Assembly (NCBI GenBank): GCA_905250885.1
Contig: CAJNOQ010002458.1
Coordinates: 1 to 24,245, forward strand
From: Didymodactylos carnosus
Lineage: Eukaryota > Rotifera > Eurotatoria > Philodinida > Philodinidae
Direction of reading: 5' to 3'
Length of the DNA: 24,245 nt
Under the pieces are notes generated by a model. That model was given only the letters and a program-made list of their open reading frames with translations. It was not told the origin of the DNA and did not search any database. Below are positions 1 through 8,836 of this stretch, one piece after another; positions within the stretch are counted from its first letter, which is position 1; each line of letters starts with the position of its first letter. Position numbers and translations under genes: made by a program.

Positions 1-548
1 ACTATTCGTAATGAGACATAATGATGAAATGAAAAGAACGAAAGTGAGAAAATTCATCCTTCTGTCGCTTCGTATACTTCACATTAAACGTATTCGTTCT
101 ATTCGACTTCATTACGGCCCATCTCTATATACTCGTGTTGCTAAAAGAGCTGAATTATAATTAATGAAATGATGACACCATTGCTTACAAAATGGTTTTA
201 ACACAGCAAAATGTGTACTGCTTCTAGACGATTCATCACAAAACCTTCATTTATTTTCATTTTCAAGCTGAGACATTTATCTAAAATTTATCCATGGCGA
301 TTTTTGAATTTCGTTTTCTGTGCAGAAAAAATGGAAAGTAAGATGTAGTGAAAAAATAGATTTGATTGATTTATACACCATTCGATAGAGAATCGGACGT
401 AATCACGAATATCACCATCTCGGCTCCCAAAACCCTTTCCTCACTGAGAAAATTACAAAATACGGAGCGATGGTCAAAAACCGGAAAAATACCCGTTTTT
501 CGAAAAATGCCCATAATTCCACCGAGAAACATCGTAGAGATTTACGGT
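1..548. other. AT-rich stretch without recognisable gene
   Basis: I see no coding region, RNA gene or strong repeat here. Short open frames exist near 366-593 but have no domain-like composition, and no splice-phase-consistent exon chain could be built. Confidence 0.5.
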
Positions 549-579
549 TTCGATATTCGGATTCAGCATCAAAAACTGA
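549..579 (+). repeat. Dispersed motif, copy 1 (TTCGGATTCAGCATCAAAAA type)
   Basis: The block GATTCAGCATCAAAAACTGA recurs on the opposite strand near 14423-14442. A diverged copy (read on the minus strand, ATATTCGGATTCAGCACAAA) lies near 13540-13563. No open frame is shared by the copies, so this looks like part of an old dispersed non-coding repeat. Confidence 0.45.
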
Positions 580-589
580 AACTAGTCAT

Positions 590-1160
590 GTAGCCTTCAG
601 ATCTCCAAGACGAGGAATGGGTTTTTGCGGGAGGCCGAAACTACAGCGACGAAAATGCAACAACTGTTTTTACAAATGCATCAACTCCGCCCGGAGAGGT
701 CGTAGAGCCAAAAGTTTTACACCGTTCGATTCGCCGTTTAAAGCTCTACAAAGTTATACGTCCACTTTTTCGAGATTTGTTTTTGTTCAAAAGATATTCG
801 ACCTACATCGAATAGGACAGCAGTTTCGCCCAAATCCTTCAGATCATCGGGTTCCAGACGAGTCAGTTCTCATGAGAGAGAGCTGAAACTATGGTTTTAG
901 AGGTAGTACGTGATGCTGAACCCGATGGACTCACTTTCAGAAATCAGTAAGGTTTCCAAGGTGGGTCGCTGGAGACCAGGATCTGCAGAGACCCTCTCAA
1001 AAAACCTAAGTCCCTGAAAGTGATCACACTCAATAGAGAATCGAGTACCGAACAAGATGTATTGCTCATTGGCAAAACAGTAGTACCAATCATTGCCTTG
1101 ACTGTCGTTAAGCGTCTTACAAACTAGTTGTCGATGCGCAAAACATGGAAGAATGGCCGT
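590..1160. other. GC-richer island, probable old repeat, no gene identified
   Basis: This segment is visibly richer in G and C than its surroundings. A 138-codon open frame on the plus strand (470-886) runs through part of it, but its translation is Arg/Ser/Phe-rich, has no recognisable motif and resembles read-through of non-coding sequence. Short inverted pieces (CACTTTCAG near 931 and CTGAAAGTG near 1013) hint at a degenerate mobile element. Confidence 0.3.
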
Positions 1161-2019
1161 GCGCTATTTGATGGACAAGCCAATCGTAACGAAGAGGAGT
1201 AACAGAACTAAAGAAATTTTTTCAATTTAGAAAGTGAAAAGGGGTCTTCTCTAGTTATTTTGATTTTAAGTCAAGAAGTGAGCAGAATATAGAACAAATT
1301 AATAGCCAGCATTGTTTCTTTTGAATATAGAGTAACTTTCAATAAAACTATAAAATCTTGGCTTTCCTTATTTTGTTCTTTAGAATAAAACAACATTTTA
1401 TGGGATTTATTCACTAGGTAAAGTTTGATCACACATTATCTCTGATTGTCATGACCCGAAGAGAAAGCCACTTGTGTCACTTAACTTATCTTCTGTTTCT
1501 TTCTTTCTTTCTTTCTGTTAGTATTTCGCAATATGTCTGTAACAATTTCTTTGATCTTAGCAGATTTCTACAATCCTATTTATTCACTCATTCTTTTCCT
1601 TCGTTTTATCTTCTGCTTCTCAACACCAGTTATGGCTGAATACTTTAAACTACCGTTTTCAAATCAACAATACTAAAGCGACGGGATACATGCGCTGTTA
1701 TTGCCATTATGGCTGCAGTTGCTATGACATCTAAGATATGATGCAAGAAAGAAGTCTCCCGTTTTTGAAATTTAATTAATTTAGTGTACTTGTTGTGGTG
1801 GATGAAAAGTTTCCTCAAAGTGCTGAGCTACGTTTGACATCCTACCCATATCTAGCATACTTATGCATCTTAGGAGTAGAACGGCAGACTCTTTTTTCTT
1901 AATTAAGAAGAGCATGAGATACAGATTACTGAATTTAAAGAGATCTAAATCCTCATAAACTTTTTATATTATTTGTTGTCGTGTCAGCTATGCATGCCAC
2001 TTTGGCGCCTCACTACTGT
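1161..2019. other. Intergenic AT-rich DNA with a microsatellite
   Basis: No gene is recognised. A (CTTT)n microsatellite of about five units lies at 1495-1516. A short block near 1451-1469 (ATGACCCGAAGAGAAAGCC) resembles GTGACCCGAAGAGGAAGCC near 11453-11471, a possible shared repeat fragment. Confidence 0.4.
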
Positions 2020-2165
2020 AAGGATAGTGAAGTGACTGTTAGCCTGAATACGATGGTGCAAATGACTAGGTCCGTAGCATTCAGATAGAGATATACATAT
2101 ATCCAGGATATATCTCTATTGACATTTGCTTCACTTGTGCGTATTCTGTCACTCTACGGAAAGGG
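2020..2165. repeat. Diverged foldback with ATAGAGATATA core
   Basis: The centre holds TAGAGATATACATATATCC opposed by GGATATATCTCTAT around 2087-2120. Outside it, GAATACG and GCAAATG blocks on the left are mirrored as CATTTGC and CGTATTC on the right. The arms are diverged by indels, which suggests an old palindromic MITE. Confidence 0.5.
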
Positions 2166-2234
2166 GCAAAGATTTGAGAGCAAAGAGCTGACTAATAAAT
2201 ATAGATTAAACTAGAGTAAAGAAAGATTGGCACT

Positions 2235-2299
2235 CAGAACTACTCGCAGTTCAATCTTTTGGTCGCCGCGGAGAAAAGATTAAACTGTAGCTAGTTCTG
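2235..2299. repeat. Hairpin with 26-nt arms
   Basis: CAGAACTACTCGCAGTTCAA followed by TCTTTT on the left is mirrored by AAAAGATTAAACTG...AGTTCTG on the right. A few mismatches and a GC-rich loop (GGTCGCCGCGGAG) complete a stable hairpin. There is no T-tract typical of a Pol III terminator next to it; a small MITE remnant is more likely than an RNA gene. Confidence 0.55.
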
Positions 2300-2812
2300 T
2301 ACGTTACTGATTTTACATGATTTTATATGACCACAACATGTAGTTATTTAGTTTCTTATGTCAAGAACAATCATGTTGAATTTGCGTTTCTAATATGTTT
2401 TTTACTTGTTAAAAGAGTTGCTTTGCCATCTTACAAAAATCGTTTAGTGAAAATTTTACTATCTCAAAATTTGTATGTAAGCATAATCATCAGATCGCCA
2501 ACGCATTGTATGTTGCTAGCTTATTGGAATGAGTCAAATTAGACAACGTAGCGGCTGTTGAAGGATAGAAACTAGCACTTATATCTCACAAAACTAAGTG
2601 CGAACTCTCAGAACTTCCCAGATCCCAGGTGTATAAAAAAGAAATATCTGTGCACTTCTAATTAAATTAAAATTATGAACTTTTGAAGATCTTGCTGTTC
2701 ATTTTTCAAGAATAGTAACAGCTGCTACGCTTTAATCCGTTCAACTTTTTTTATTTTCAGCAATTCCGATAAAGTCTAAACGTTTCCGATTTTCTAAACG
2801 TATTTTTCATGG
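2300..2812. other. No recognisable feature
   Basis: AT-rich DNA. A 71-codon plus-strand frame at 2327-2542 has no recognisable family motif and no supporting splice context. Confidence 0.45.
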
Positions 2813-3198
2813 TTGGCGACCTGATGATAAATATTTTTCTGCGTTTAGCGATTTCTTAAACACCTTGTACTTCTTTTGTAGAAATGAACCATCAGATAGG
2901 CTAAATTGTAATAGTTTTGAGTTGTGTTGTCTTCATGATGTACGTTTTCGCTGTTTTTATGTGCCTATAGATAACTGTATTTGTATTACCGAATATGCTA
3001 TTGCATATCAGCATAACTGATGTACAGAAAAATCAGTAAATAAACAGCAGTACGAAAAGAAAAAGATATAAACTTAAGCAGCGGACCGTTTGCAAAGGTA
3101 AGGTTAGGAAGTCTAAAAAAAGGGGTTAACGTCATTTGTAAACACTTCTAAATGGAAACAAATGGAAAAATTTTGCGAGAGATAGGAACAGATAAGCG
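2813..3198 (+). repeat. 386-bp dispersed element, copy 1, inverted relative to 6162-6547
   Basis: The segment begins TTGGCGACCTGATGATAAAT and ends GAGATAGGAACAGATAAGCG. It matches the reverse complement of 6162-6547 along its whole length, with about eight substitutions seen by eye and no indels. It contains an AATAAA and a GGTAAGGTTAGG block but no significant open frame. Possible identities are solo LTR, long terminal inverted repeat of a larger element, or stand-alone non-autonomous element. No target duplication was found at either end. Confidence 0.85.
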
Positions 3199-3234
3199 GT
3201 CCTATGAAATTTCTGTTCAAGAATTATATTTTCC

Positions 3235-3415
3235 TACTAAAATCCTAAATAATTCCTGCTACATTATGCTTCAGTCATCGCAAGGATCCTAACAGAATCC
3301 TATCAAATCCTATGACTTTCCGGTATACCTGATTTCTTTTGGATTCTGTAAGATTTTCCTAGGATCCTGACAGGATCCTACTCGGATTTCTCAAGGATCC
3401 TGTCAAGAAATGTAT
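3235..3415. repeat. Cluster of AGGATCCT-type short repeats
   Basis: The palindrome AGGATCCT and variants (AGAATCCTA, CAAATCCTA, GACAGGATCCTAC) recur roughly every 10-30 bases, for example near 3282, 3359, 3371 and 3394. The repeats are irregular rather than strictly tandem. This may be a MITE subterminal region or a decayed minisatellite. Confidence 0.55.
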
Positions 3416-3776
3416 AGGTTTCTTACTAGGGTAGCAATAGTTAAATCGACCGATTATCGGGCGATAAATCGATAGTTGCAAGTAGAAGAAATCTGGCAAT
3501 TGCCCGATTACTAGATTTCCACTGTCATTACCCAATACATATTTTCTCATTATTTTCTTGACATACGGTTGGCATATCAGACGAGGCCATTGGGCAATAG
3601 AATGTACAGTCATCAGCAAAAAGTATACAGTCTGCTGGTGATCGGACTACAGTTGGTAGTTCATTGATGAAGATAAGGAAAAATACTATTCTATCCGAAT
3701 TGAAATAAATATTGTAGATTAGTGCTGTTTGAACAACAATTTAGCGTTAATACGCCATCAGAATTGCTGCTCAAGG
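3416..3776. other. Spacer downstream of the mARC gene
   Basis: No gene seen. A short imperfect dyad (CGATTATCGGGCGATAAATCG) lies near 3449-3470. The region lies between the 386-bp repeat and the 3' end of the mARC-like gene. Confidence 0.4.
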
Positions 3777-3782
3777 TTTATT
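3777..3782 (-). promoter_or_regulatory. Candidate polyadenylation signal (AATAAA) for the mARC-like gene
   Basis: Read on the minus strand this is AATAAA, about 100 nt downstream of the TAA stop at 3883-3885, a plausible distance for 3' end formation. Position and motif are the only evidence. Confidence 0.45.
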
Positions 3783-3882
3783 TGTCTTATTATTGAAAAC
3801 AACCGATCAATCTGCTTAATTATAAACATTTAGGCATATCTATTGAATCTTCCTAGACAGCGCATGATTTTACTTGTAATCT

Positions 3883-5491
3883 TTAAAAGTTTTGATTTTC
3901 GACTGAAATCTTGATTTCATCACCAAGCCGCATGAGACCATACTCGTCAGGTGCTACATAGATTCCAAACTGTGGTTCTTTCCCATACATTTCTGGTTTG
4001 AGACGATAACTAAATAAAATAGGAATATTTTCTTTTGGAAGAAATTATTTAATGACGAACTGTCCATGAAAGAATTTGTATGGAACGGTTCCATACAAAT
4101 TTCCATTGGAACCACGAGTATGGCCACGCGTGTCTTATTTGTGAAAATGACTCGCCTAAGGAAAACATACTATAATACCATATTAATGTTTCATTTCGAT
4201 ATGCCGCAATGGAACATCGATACAAAATAAACCACGCGCGACCTTCGACAATAAAGATTACGTCTGTCCACATGTGACAAAAATGCTACACGGATTTACT
4301 GGCGGACATATTTTTGATGTCTACACATCAAGTGACCACGCGTGATCACGCTTAATAATAAATCATACATGTGCTTCACGGAAGAAAATCAATGCACAGG
4401 TCACACATGACACAACTGCTTTCGTATCCGTATGCATCATCAGGCGTTTAACTTTAACTTTTTTTCTCGGGAGTTGCATGATTACCTTCTCAATGTTTTC
4501 CATGGTTCGTAATCCCGATCTCTTTCACCTGTTTTCTGATTAATTGTCGTCATCAAACATCTAAAATAATATACGTGCAACGTTTTAGGATGTCTAGATC
4601 GAGAGCACACGATTCCGACTATTCCTATTTCGCTGTAAAATAGATACCTTAAACATGGTCGAATCCAGGTCATTTTTGCTCCTCCGATTGTCATCACTCG
4701 CCAATAATCCTGAAAGAAGAGAAGCGTGTAGTACATAAATACCAATTGATGAATGCAGCAAACTTGCTTCTGCATATGGATTTGACACATTTTGAACGAC
4801 TATATTTGGTCGAAAATTATCAACTTTCACTGGCTTTTCTAATCGTTTATTCAAATCCTGTACAGACTCTATAGAACATAAAAGTAATGGACTTATATCT
4901 TGGTAGGCCAATAGATCTGTTTCACGAGCTTCTGTTGGTATTTCTGGTTCCATGTCTTTACTTAATCGACATTGAAATTGATTATCAAAGTAAACTAAAT
5001 GCAAATTTTGTTTTCCAAGATAAGTTGACAACCATTGTGAAACATTTTCACCATATTTTCGTCCATTAATTGACACATCATAACATCTGTAAAAACAGCA
5101 TAGAGATCATTGTTAGAAAAATATCTTCGTTGATATAGTCTACTTGAACTCAATTATTTCTGTTGGCGGTGGATTCACCGATATTGCTAAATTGGGCATG
5201 TTTGGTGCTTTTAACAATAAACCATCAGGCACAAACTCCGGTTGTATAGTAGCCATTTTAGATATTTGTGTTTGTGTTTGATGTTTACCATTTTTTATAA
5301 TCATCCAACGTCTAACGAAGAAAAGGACTGCTATACAATTATTCAACTTTTAATCATAGCAATTACCTATCAGATAGTAGAACATTCGATGGTAAAGCAA
5401 GACCATATTCGGTTGTTATTGCTTCATCAACTCGAATTCCGCTACACGATTTAATCGGATAAATAATTAATTCTTTAACAATTGCAGTCAT
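3883..5491 (-). CDS. MOSC-domain mARC-family protein (molybdenum cofactor amidoxime reductase)
   Basis: Six exons (5367-5491, 5144-5311, 4768-5086, 4648-4709, 4486-4560, 3883-4009) join in frame to 291 residues. mARC proteins carry molybdenum cofactor and reduce N-hydroxylated substrates with electrons from cytochrome b5, usually at the mitochondrial outer membrane. Seen here: the N-terminal MOSC barrel motif IIYPIKSC (about 9-16), WMIIKNG (about 44-50), the SPLLL...DLN..L region in the MOSC domain, FRPNIVV (189-195), RPCLRCLMTTINQKTGERD (about 221-239) with Cys226 at the expected molybdenum-ligand position, and the C-terminal YGKEPQFGIYV...G..MRLGDEI. An in-frame ATG at 5554 would add 21 hydrophobic residues ending in RSR, which fits the signal-anchor of animal mARC. 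Alternatively that stretch is a 5' UTR intron, since TTCTTTTCAG precedes the exon, and translation starts at 5491. Family assignment is firm; start and intron 3 are inferred. Confidence 0.9.
4010..4485 (-). other. Long last intron of the mARC-like gene
   Basis: The donor is AG/GTAATC at 4486/4485 and the acceptor TTATTTAG/T at 4010/4009. At 476 bp it is far longer than the other introns of this gene (55-87 bp). It contains a perfect 25-bp dyad at 4075-4099 (arms TTTGTATGGAAC and GTTCCATACAAA) and several ACGCGTG/ACGCGCG boxes, so a decayed insertion is likely. Open frames inside have no family resemblance. Confidence 0.75.
4710..4767 (-). other. Putative GC-AG intron of the mARC-like gene
   Basis: The only phase-0 junction joining ...NPYAE to DYWRVMTIGG uses donor GAA/GCAAGT and acceptor TTCTTTCAG/G. 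GCAAGT is the classic strong consensus for GC-AG introns, and the 58-bp length matches the neighbouring 55- and 57-bp introns. The alternative GT donor inside (GGTATTTATG) would give an intron of about 35 bp and put the downstream exon out of frame. Confidence 0.75.
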
Positions 5492-5554
5492 TCGACTTCT
5501 GAAAAGAATAGATAAGAAGTGAAAAAGAATAAGGATACTTTTAATCCAAAACAT

Positions 5555-6063
5555 GGATGTTTTGCTTTATTCACAAAAAAAAATTCATCATTTTTTTATT
5601 GAAGTTTTTGTTTTATCATTTATTTATTTACCTTTTCCCCACTCTACTTCTTATCACTAAACTTTAAATTAAGCAAGCGGTGTTTTATAGTAAAGTCTTT
5701 CATAAGTAATAGCACATTTCTTAATAGGTTCTTTTTTCAGGCTGTAAGTAATGGCCACCTCCGATTTACTCGATACCTTGACTGAAAGAACTCGACTTAA
5801 GTAAACTAAACAATAGCTGGACGAAGAATACAGCTCAGGTCTCCCTTCGGTCTACCCTCTAGACTTCACATCAGCGAAAATGTTTCATACATCACTTCAG
5901 TTTGAAGAAAGTATGAATATATTGTTGATTGCTGGACTCTTTCCAGCTACCATGCCATTCGTTAGAGGTTGGATTATTCATCTTAACTATGCGCTAGATA
6001 CTATTTTGTAAATGGAAAAAACAACCATTGCCAGATCCATAGTTGTTGTAAAATCCCCTTAAT
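5555..6063. other. Upstream region of the mARC-like gene
   Basis: The AT-rich DNA immediately upstream of the first exon probably holds the promoter, but no TATA box or other element can be assigned with confidence. No other coding sequence is recognised. Confidence 0.35.
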
Positions 6064-6152
6064 AATTGTTCTAGGGCCCCCCAAACGATGACTCGTCTCC
6101 CGGGATTGTTCTAGGGACCACCCAAACTAGGGCTCGTCTCCCGAAATTGTTC
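6064..6152. repeat. 41-bp tandem repeat, two units plus a partial third
   Basis: ATTGTTCTAGGG begins at 6064 and recurs at 6105, and ATTGTTC begins again at 6146, giving a constant 41-bp period. Each unit carries CCCAAAC and ends near CTCGTCTCCCG. It abuts the 386-bp repeat copy at 6162. Confidence 0.8.
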
Positions 6153-6161
6153 ATATAAATA

Positions 6162-6547
6162 CGCTTATGTGTTCCTATCTCTCGCGAAATTTCTCCATTT
6201 GTTTCCATTTAGAAGTGTTTGCAAATGACGTTGATCCCTTTTTTTAGACTTCCTAACCTTACCTTTGCAAACGGTCCGCTGCTTAAGTTTATATCTTTTT
6301 CTTTTCGTACTGCTGTTTATTTACTGATTTTTCTGTACATCAGTTATGCTGATATGCAATAGCATATTCGGTAATACAAATACAGTTATCTACAGGCACA
6401 TAAAAACAGCGAAAACGTACATCATGAAGACAACACAACTCAAAACTATTACAATTTAGCTTATCTGATGGTTCATTTCTACAAAAGAAGTACAAGGTGT
6501 TTAAGAAATCGCTAAACGCAGAAAAATATTTATCATCAGGTCGCCAA
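6162..6547 (-). repeat. 386-bp dispersed element, copy 2, inverted relative to 2813-3198
   Basis: This is the reverse complement of 2813-3198 with about eight substitutions. Flanks diverge immediately outside: copy 1 continues GTCCTATG, copy 2 continues TATTTATA on the equivalent strand. The copies lie about 3 kb apart with the whole mARC-like gene between them. Confidence 0.85.
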
Positions 6548-6693
6548 AATGGAGCATTTTTCAGAAAATTTTCTATGTTTCTGTCTCTGCTTAAACGCAG
6601 TATGATTTATATAAACAAAATAGAGAATAAGGTTACAAAACAATCACAATATGATTCAGTGAGATTCTAACACAACAAAACAAAAAACGACGA

Positions 6694-7070
6694 TTATCGA
6701 CGTCTACATCTTGGTTCAACTTTAACGCACCATGTTTTCAACTTCTCCACCTCGCTCTTTTTAGTTCGTTTTGCTTTTGGTTCTGATTCGGCAGCTGTTG
6801 TTGATGAGTGTGACGATGCTTGATTAAGAACAAGAATAATGAGCAAGAACAACGATTAACAGCGGCAGCCACGAAATGTAGTTTGTTACTGACCCTTCTT
6901 TCGGTTTTCCTTTGCTGTTGTTTCGTCTTCTTCATCGTCCTCGTCGAACTGACTGAAAGCCAAAGAAACAGAAACATATTGCTATGGCATAGACAGGAGG
7001 ATTCTGTCATTACCTTTTTACAGCCTTATCATTTTCTTCCTCTTTTGTGACCATTAGACCAGGTGCACAA
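6694..7070 (-). CDS. Three 3'-terminal exons of an unidentified acidic/basic nuclear-type protein (partial)
   Basis: Exons 7014-7070, 6894-6952 and 6694-6818 join in one frame through GT-AG introns of 61 and 75 bp and end at a TAA (6694-6696). They encode about 80 residues: a Glu/Lys stretch (MVTKEEENDKAVK), an acidic run (QFDEDDEEDETTAKENRKK), a Ser/Thr-rich linker, an NLS-like basic patch (EPKAKRTKKSEVEKLK) and a C-terminus CVKVEPRCRRR. Donors AAG/GTAATG and G/GTCAGT and pyrimidine-rich acceptors support splicing. I do not recognise the family; the composition suggests a nuclear or nucleolar factor. The 5' part is not identified: the first exon needs two preceding bases from an upstream exon, possibly 7459-7512. 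It could also be a decaying gene. Confidence 0.5.
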
Positions 7071-7113
7071 CTAAAACAAAAAAATTACACTACTTATAAC
7101 ATGGGAAAACAGC

Positions 7114-7379
7114 GAAAAACTCAAGGGGGAAAAAGCATACTTCTGTACTTCTGGTACTTCTCCGTACTTCTTGATACTTCTTCGTACTTCTTCGTACTTT
7201 TTTGTACTTCTCCGTACTTCTGAAGTACGAAGTACGAAATACGAAATCCCGTATTTCGTACTTCGTACTTCAGAAGTACGGAGAAGTACAAAAAAGTACG
7301 AAGAAGTACGAAGAAGTATCAAGAAGTACGGAGAAGTACCAGAAGTACAGAAGTATGCTTTTTCCCCCTTGGAAAAACT
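7114..7379. mobile_element. hAT-like MITE: 250-bp near-perfect hairpin with 8-bp target duplication
   Basis: Arms 7122-7243 and 7250-7371 are near-perfect inverted repeats of 122 bp around a 6-nt loop. The ends read CAAGGGGGAAAAAGC and its complement. The 8-bp direct repeat GAAAAACT lies immediately outside both ends (7114-7121, 7372-7379). Ends of the CAAGG type with 8-bp duplications fit the hAT superfamily. The arms are built from many GTACTTC/GAAGTAC units about 10 bp apart. Open frames through it are artefacts of the palindrome. It sits in an intron of the adjoining minus-strand gene. Confidence 0.85.
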
Positions 7380-7458
7380 GCTGTTTGGCTTCATGTATTC
7401 ACCTCCATAGGACAAGCCGACAAATCTTACTCCTCCTCTTTTCAAAATCTCTTATTAC

Positions 7459-7512
7459 CTTCTTTCTACTTCTATCATTTTCTTCGTCTCGGCCATTCGA
7501 CCACATGAAAAA
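7459..7512 (-). CDS. Candidate tandemly duplicated exon of the gene at 6694-7070
   Basis: Acceptor TTCATTTTAG precedes 7512 and donor AAG/GTAATA follows 7459. The 54-nt exon has the same phases as the exon at 7014-7070 (first T completes a codon, last AG starts one) and similar sequence in TGGTC.AATGG and GAAGAAAATGATA, differing in length by one codon. Its translation in that phase is open (SCGRMAETKKMIEVER). Because both exons start and end in the same phase, either or both could be spliced in without a frameshift. It may instead be a dead duplicate. Confidence 0.45.
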
Positions 7513-7918
7513 CTAAAATGAAAAAGATGCATCAGTGACAGCATAAAAAAGAAACCACAATATTGCACATGAATTTTGTGATTTCATCTACACCGGACAA
7601 GTCGACAAATTCTTGACTAAATGTTATTACCAACACTGGAAAATGATAAGAGAAAACCACCACCAAATGACAGTCTAAAAATTTATCTTTTTAAAGTAAA
7701 ACCGGTTCGAAATGAGGTAGAAAAATATTATAAATCTGTCAGAAATGAAAAACCGCAACATCTAACAACTCTCAACAAAAGTTAAAATGAAGAAAAAAGG
7801 TAAAAGCGTTCAGAAAAGCAGACAAAGCAGGAGCACATATATAAAGTCAAAAAACATAAGAAAGTTACTAGTATGTACACATACTCCATTCAAAAACGAA
7901 TCACAAATTCTCGCATAG
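7513..7918. other. Putative duplicated intron and upstream AT-rich DNA
   Basis: On the minus strand, 7630-7513 begins GTAATAACA and carries TTTGTCGACTTGTCC. It resembles the start of the intron after the 7459 exon (GTAATAAGA ... TTTGTCGGCTTGTCC). The two introns would be 118 bp and about 130 bp once the 250-bp MITE and one target copy are removed. No convincing exon was found upstream of 7630. Confidence 0.4.
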
Positions 7919-8696
7919 GAATTTTAGTGCAATTGCGGCTGAAATACCCTTAACTTGGTTCAACATAATTAACCTCTTGAATGCCGTTATTTCTCCTCTT
8001 CCGCGTTCAAAGGCATGCATATGTAGAAAAACGATTAAATATCTCTCTTTCCGTTCTGTTGTTTTCGTCACATGTGTTCCTTTGGCACCTTTTTTTCGGT
8101 AAAACGATATAACGAAAAAGCATATGCAACATATAAAATTTCCTTCATGTCATCTACAGACGTCTTACGGCATTCAAGAGGTTAAGAGTTTATTAAGAAT
8201 AAATAGAAAACTTTTATTATTAAAACACTAATCTTCGACCTATTTATACGGTCATTATCAAGTGAATATGTCGTACAGAGCGTTACAGTGAAGTAAAAAC
8301 AAGACTAAACAGTATATATTTAGAAGCATATATATAGCGAGACCCTTTTCATTTTTATTTTTATTTCTCTCATTCTCTATATCGCTGAATTAAAAAAAAA
8401 TTCGAGAAAAATTCACAAACAGATAATGTGAAAGGTGATGAACAACGAAATAGAGAATGAAAGAAATAAAAATGAAAAGGATCCCTCTCTCTATATATAT
8501 GCTTCTAAATATATACTGTTTAGTCTTGTTTTTACTTCACTGTAACGCTCTGTACGACATATTCACTTAATAATGACCGTATAAATAGGTCGAAAATTAG
8601 TGTTTTAATAGTAAAAGTTTTCTATTTATTCTTAATAAACTCTTAATTATGCTGAACCAAGTTAAGGGTATTTCAGTCGCAACTGCACTAAAGTTC
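7919..8696. repeat. Foldback element with about 254-bp arms, left arm interrupted by a MITE
   Basis: The left arm (7919-7972 plus 8186-8386) and right arm (8443-8696) are long, highly similar inverted repeats. Shared blocks include TGAAATACCCTTAACTTGGT, the ATAGGTCG...TTAGTGTTTTAATA region and TTTTTACTTCACTGTAACGC. The arms surround a loop of about 55 nt. No coding potential and no clear target duplication. The central TTTATTTCTCTCATTCTCTA resembles the core of the foldback at 12993-13432, suggesting related families. Confidence 0.85.
7973..8181. mobile_element. piggyBac-type MITE (209 bp) with TTAA duplication
   Basis: The ends are CCTCTTGAATGCCGT and its inverse (15-bp TIR). TTAA flanks both sides (7969-7972, 8182-8185). 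The opposite arm of the surrounding foldback shows the uninterrupted site (ACTCTTAATTATGC on the plus strand) with a single TTAA, so the insertion and its target duplication are read directly. TTAA specificity is diagnostic of piggyBac-type transposition. No transposase is encoded. Confidence 0.88.
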
Positions 8697-8836
8697 ATAT
8701 TTCTATTGTTGCCCTTTAATAGTAACAATATTATCGCATTAGGCGTTACAGGAAAAACAGAATAGGACACACAACAAAACAGAATAAGGGAAACTATACA
8801 AACATCGCAACAAAATAGAAAGAAAAACTGTTTAGT

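Noticed and set aside
470-886. 138-codon plus-strand open frame
   Set aside because: No domain motif, unusual Arg/Ser/Phe-rich composition, lies in repeat-like sequence and no spliced continuation was found.
2813-3198. Reading the 386-bp repeats as solo LTRs
   Set aside because: TG...CA limits could be chosen inside the repeat, but identity extends past them on both sides and no 4-6 bp target duplication is present, so the class is left open.
7071-7516. Overlapping open frames of 79-124 codons on both strands with YFVLLRTSEV repeats
   Set aside because: They are translations of the GTACTTC hairpin MITE; mirrored frames on both strands are expected from a perfect palindrome.
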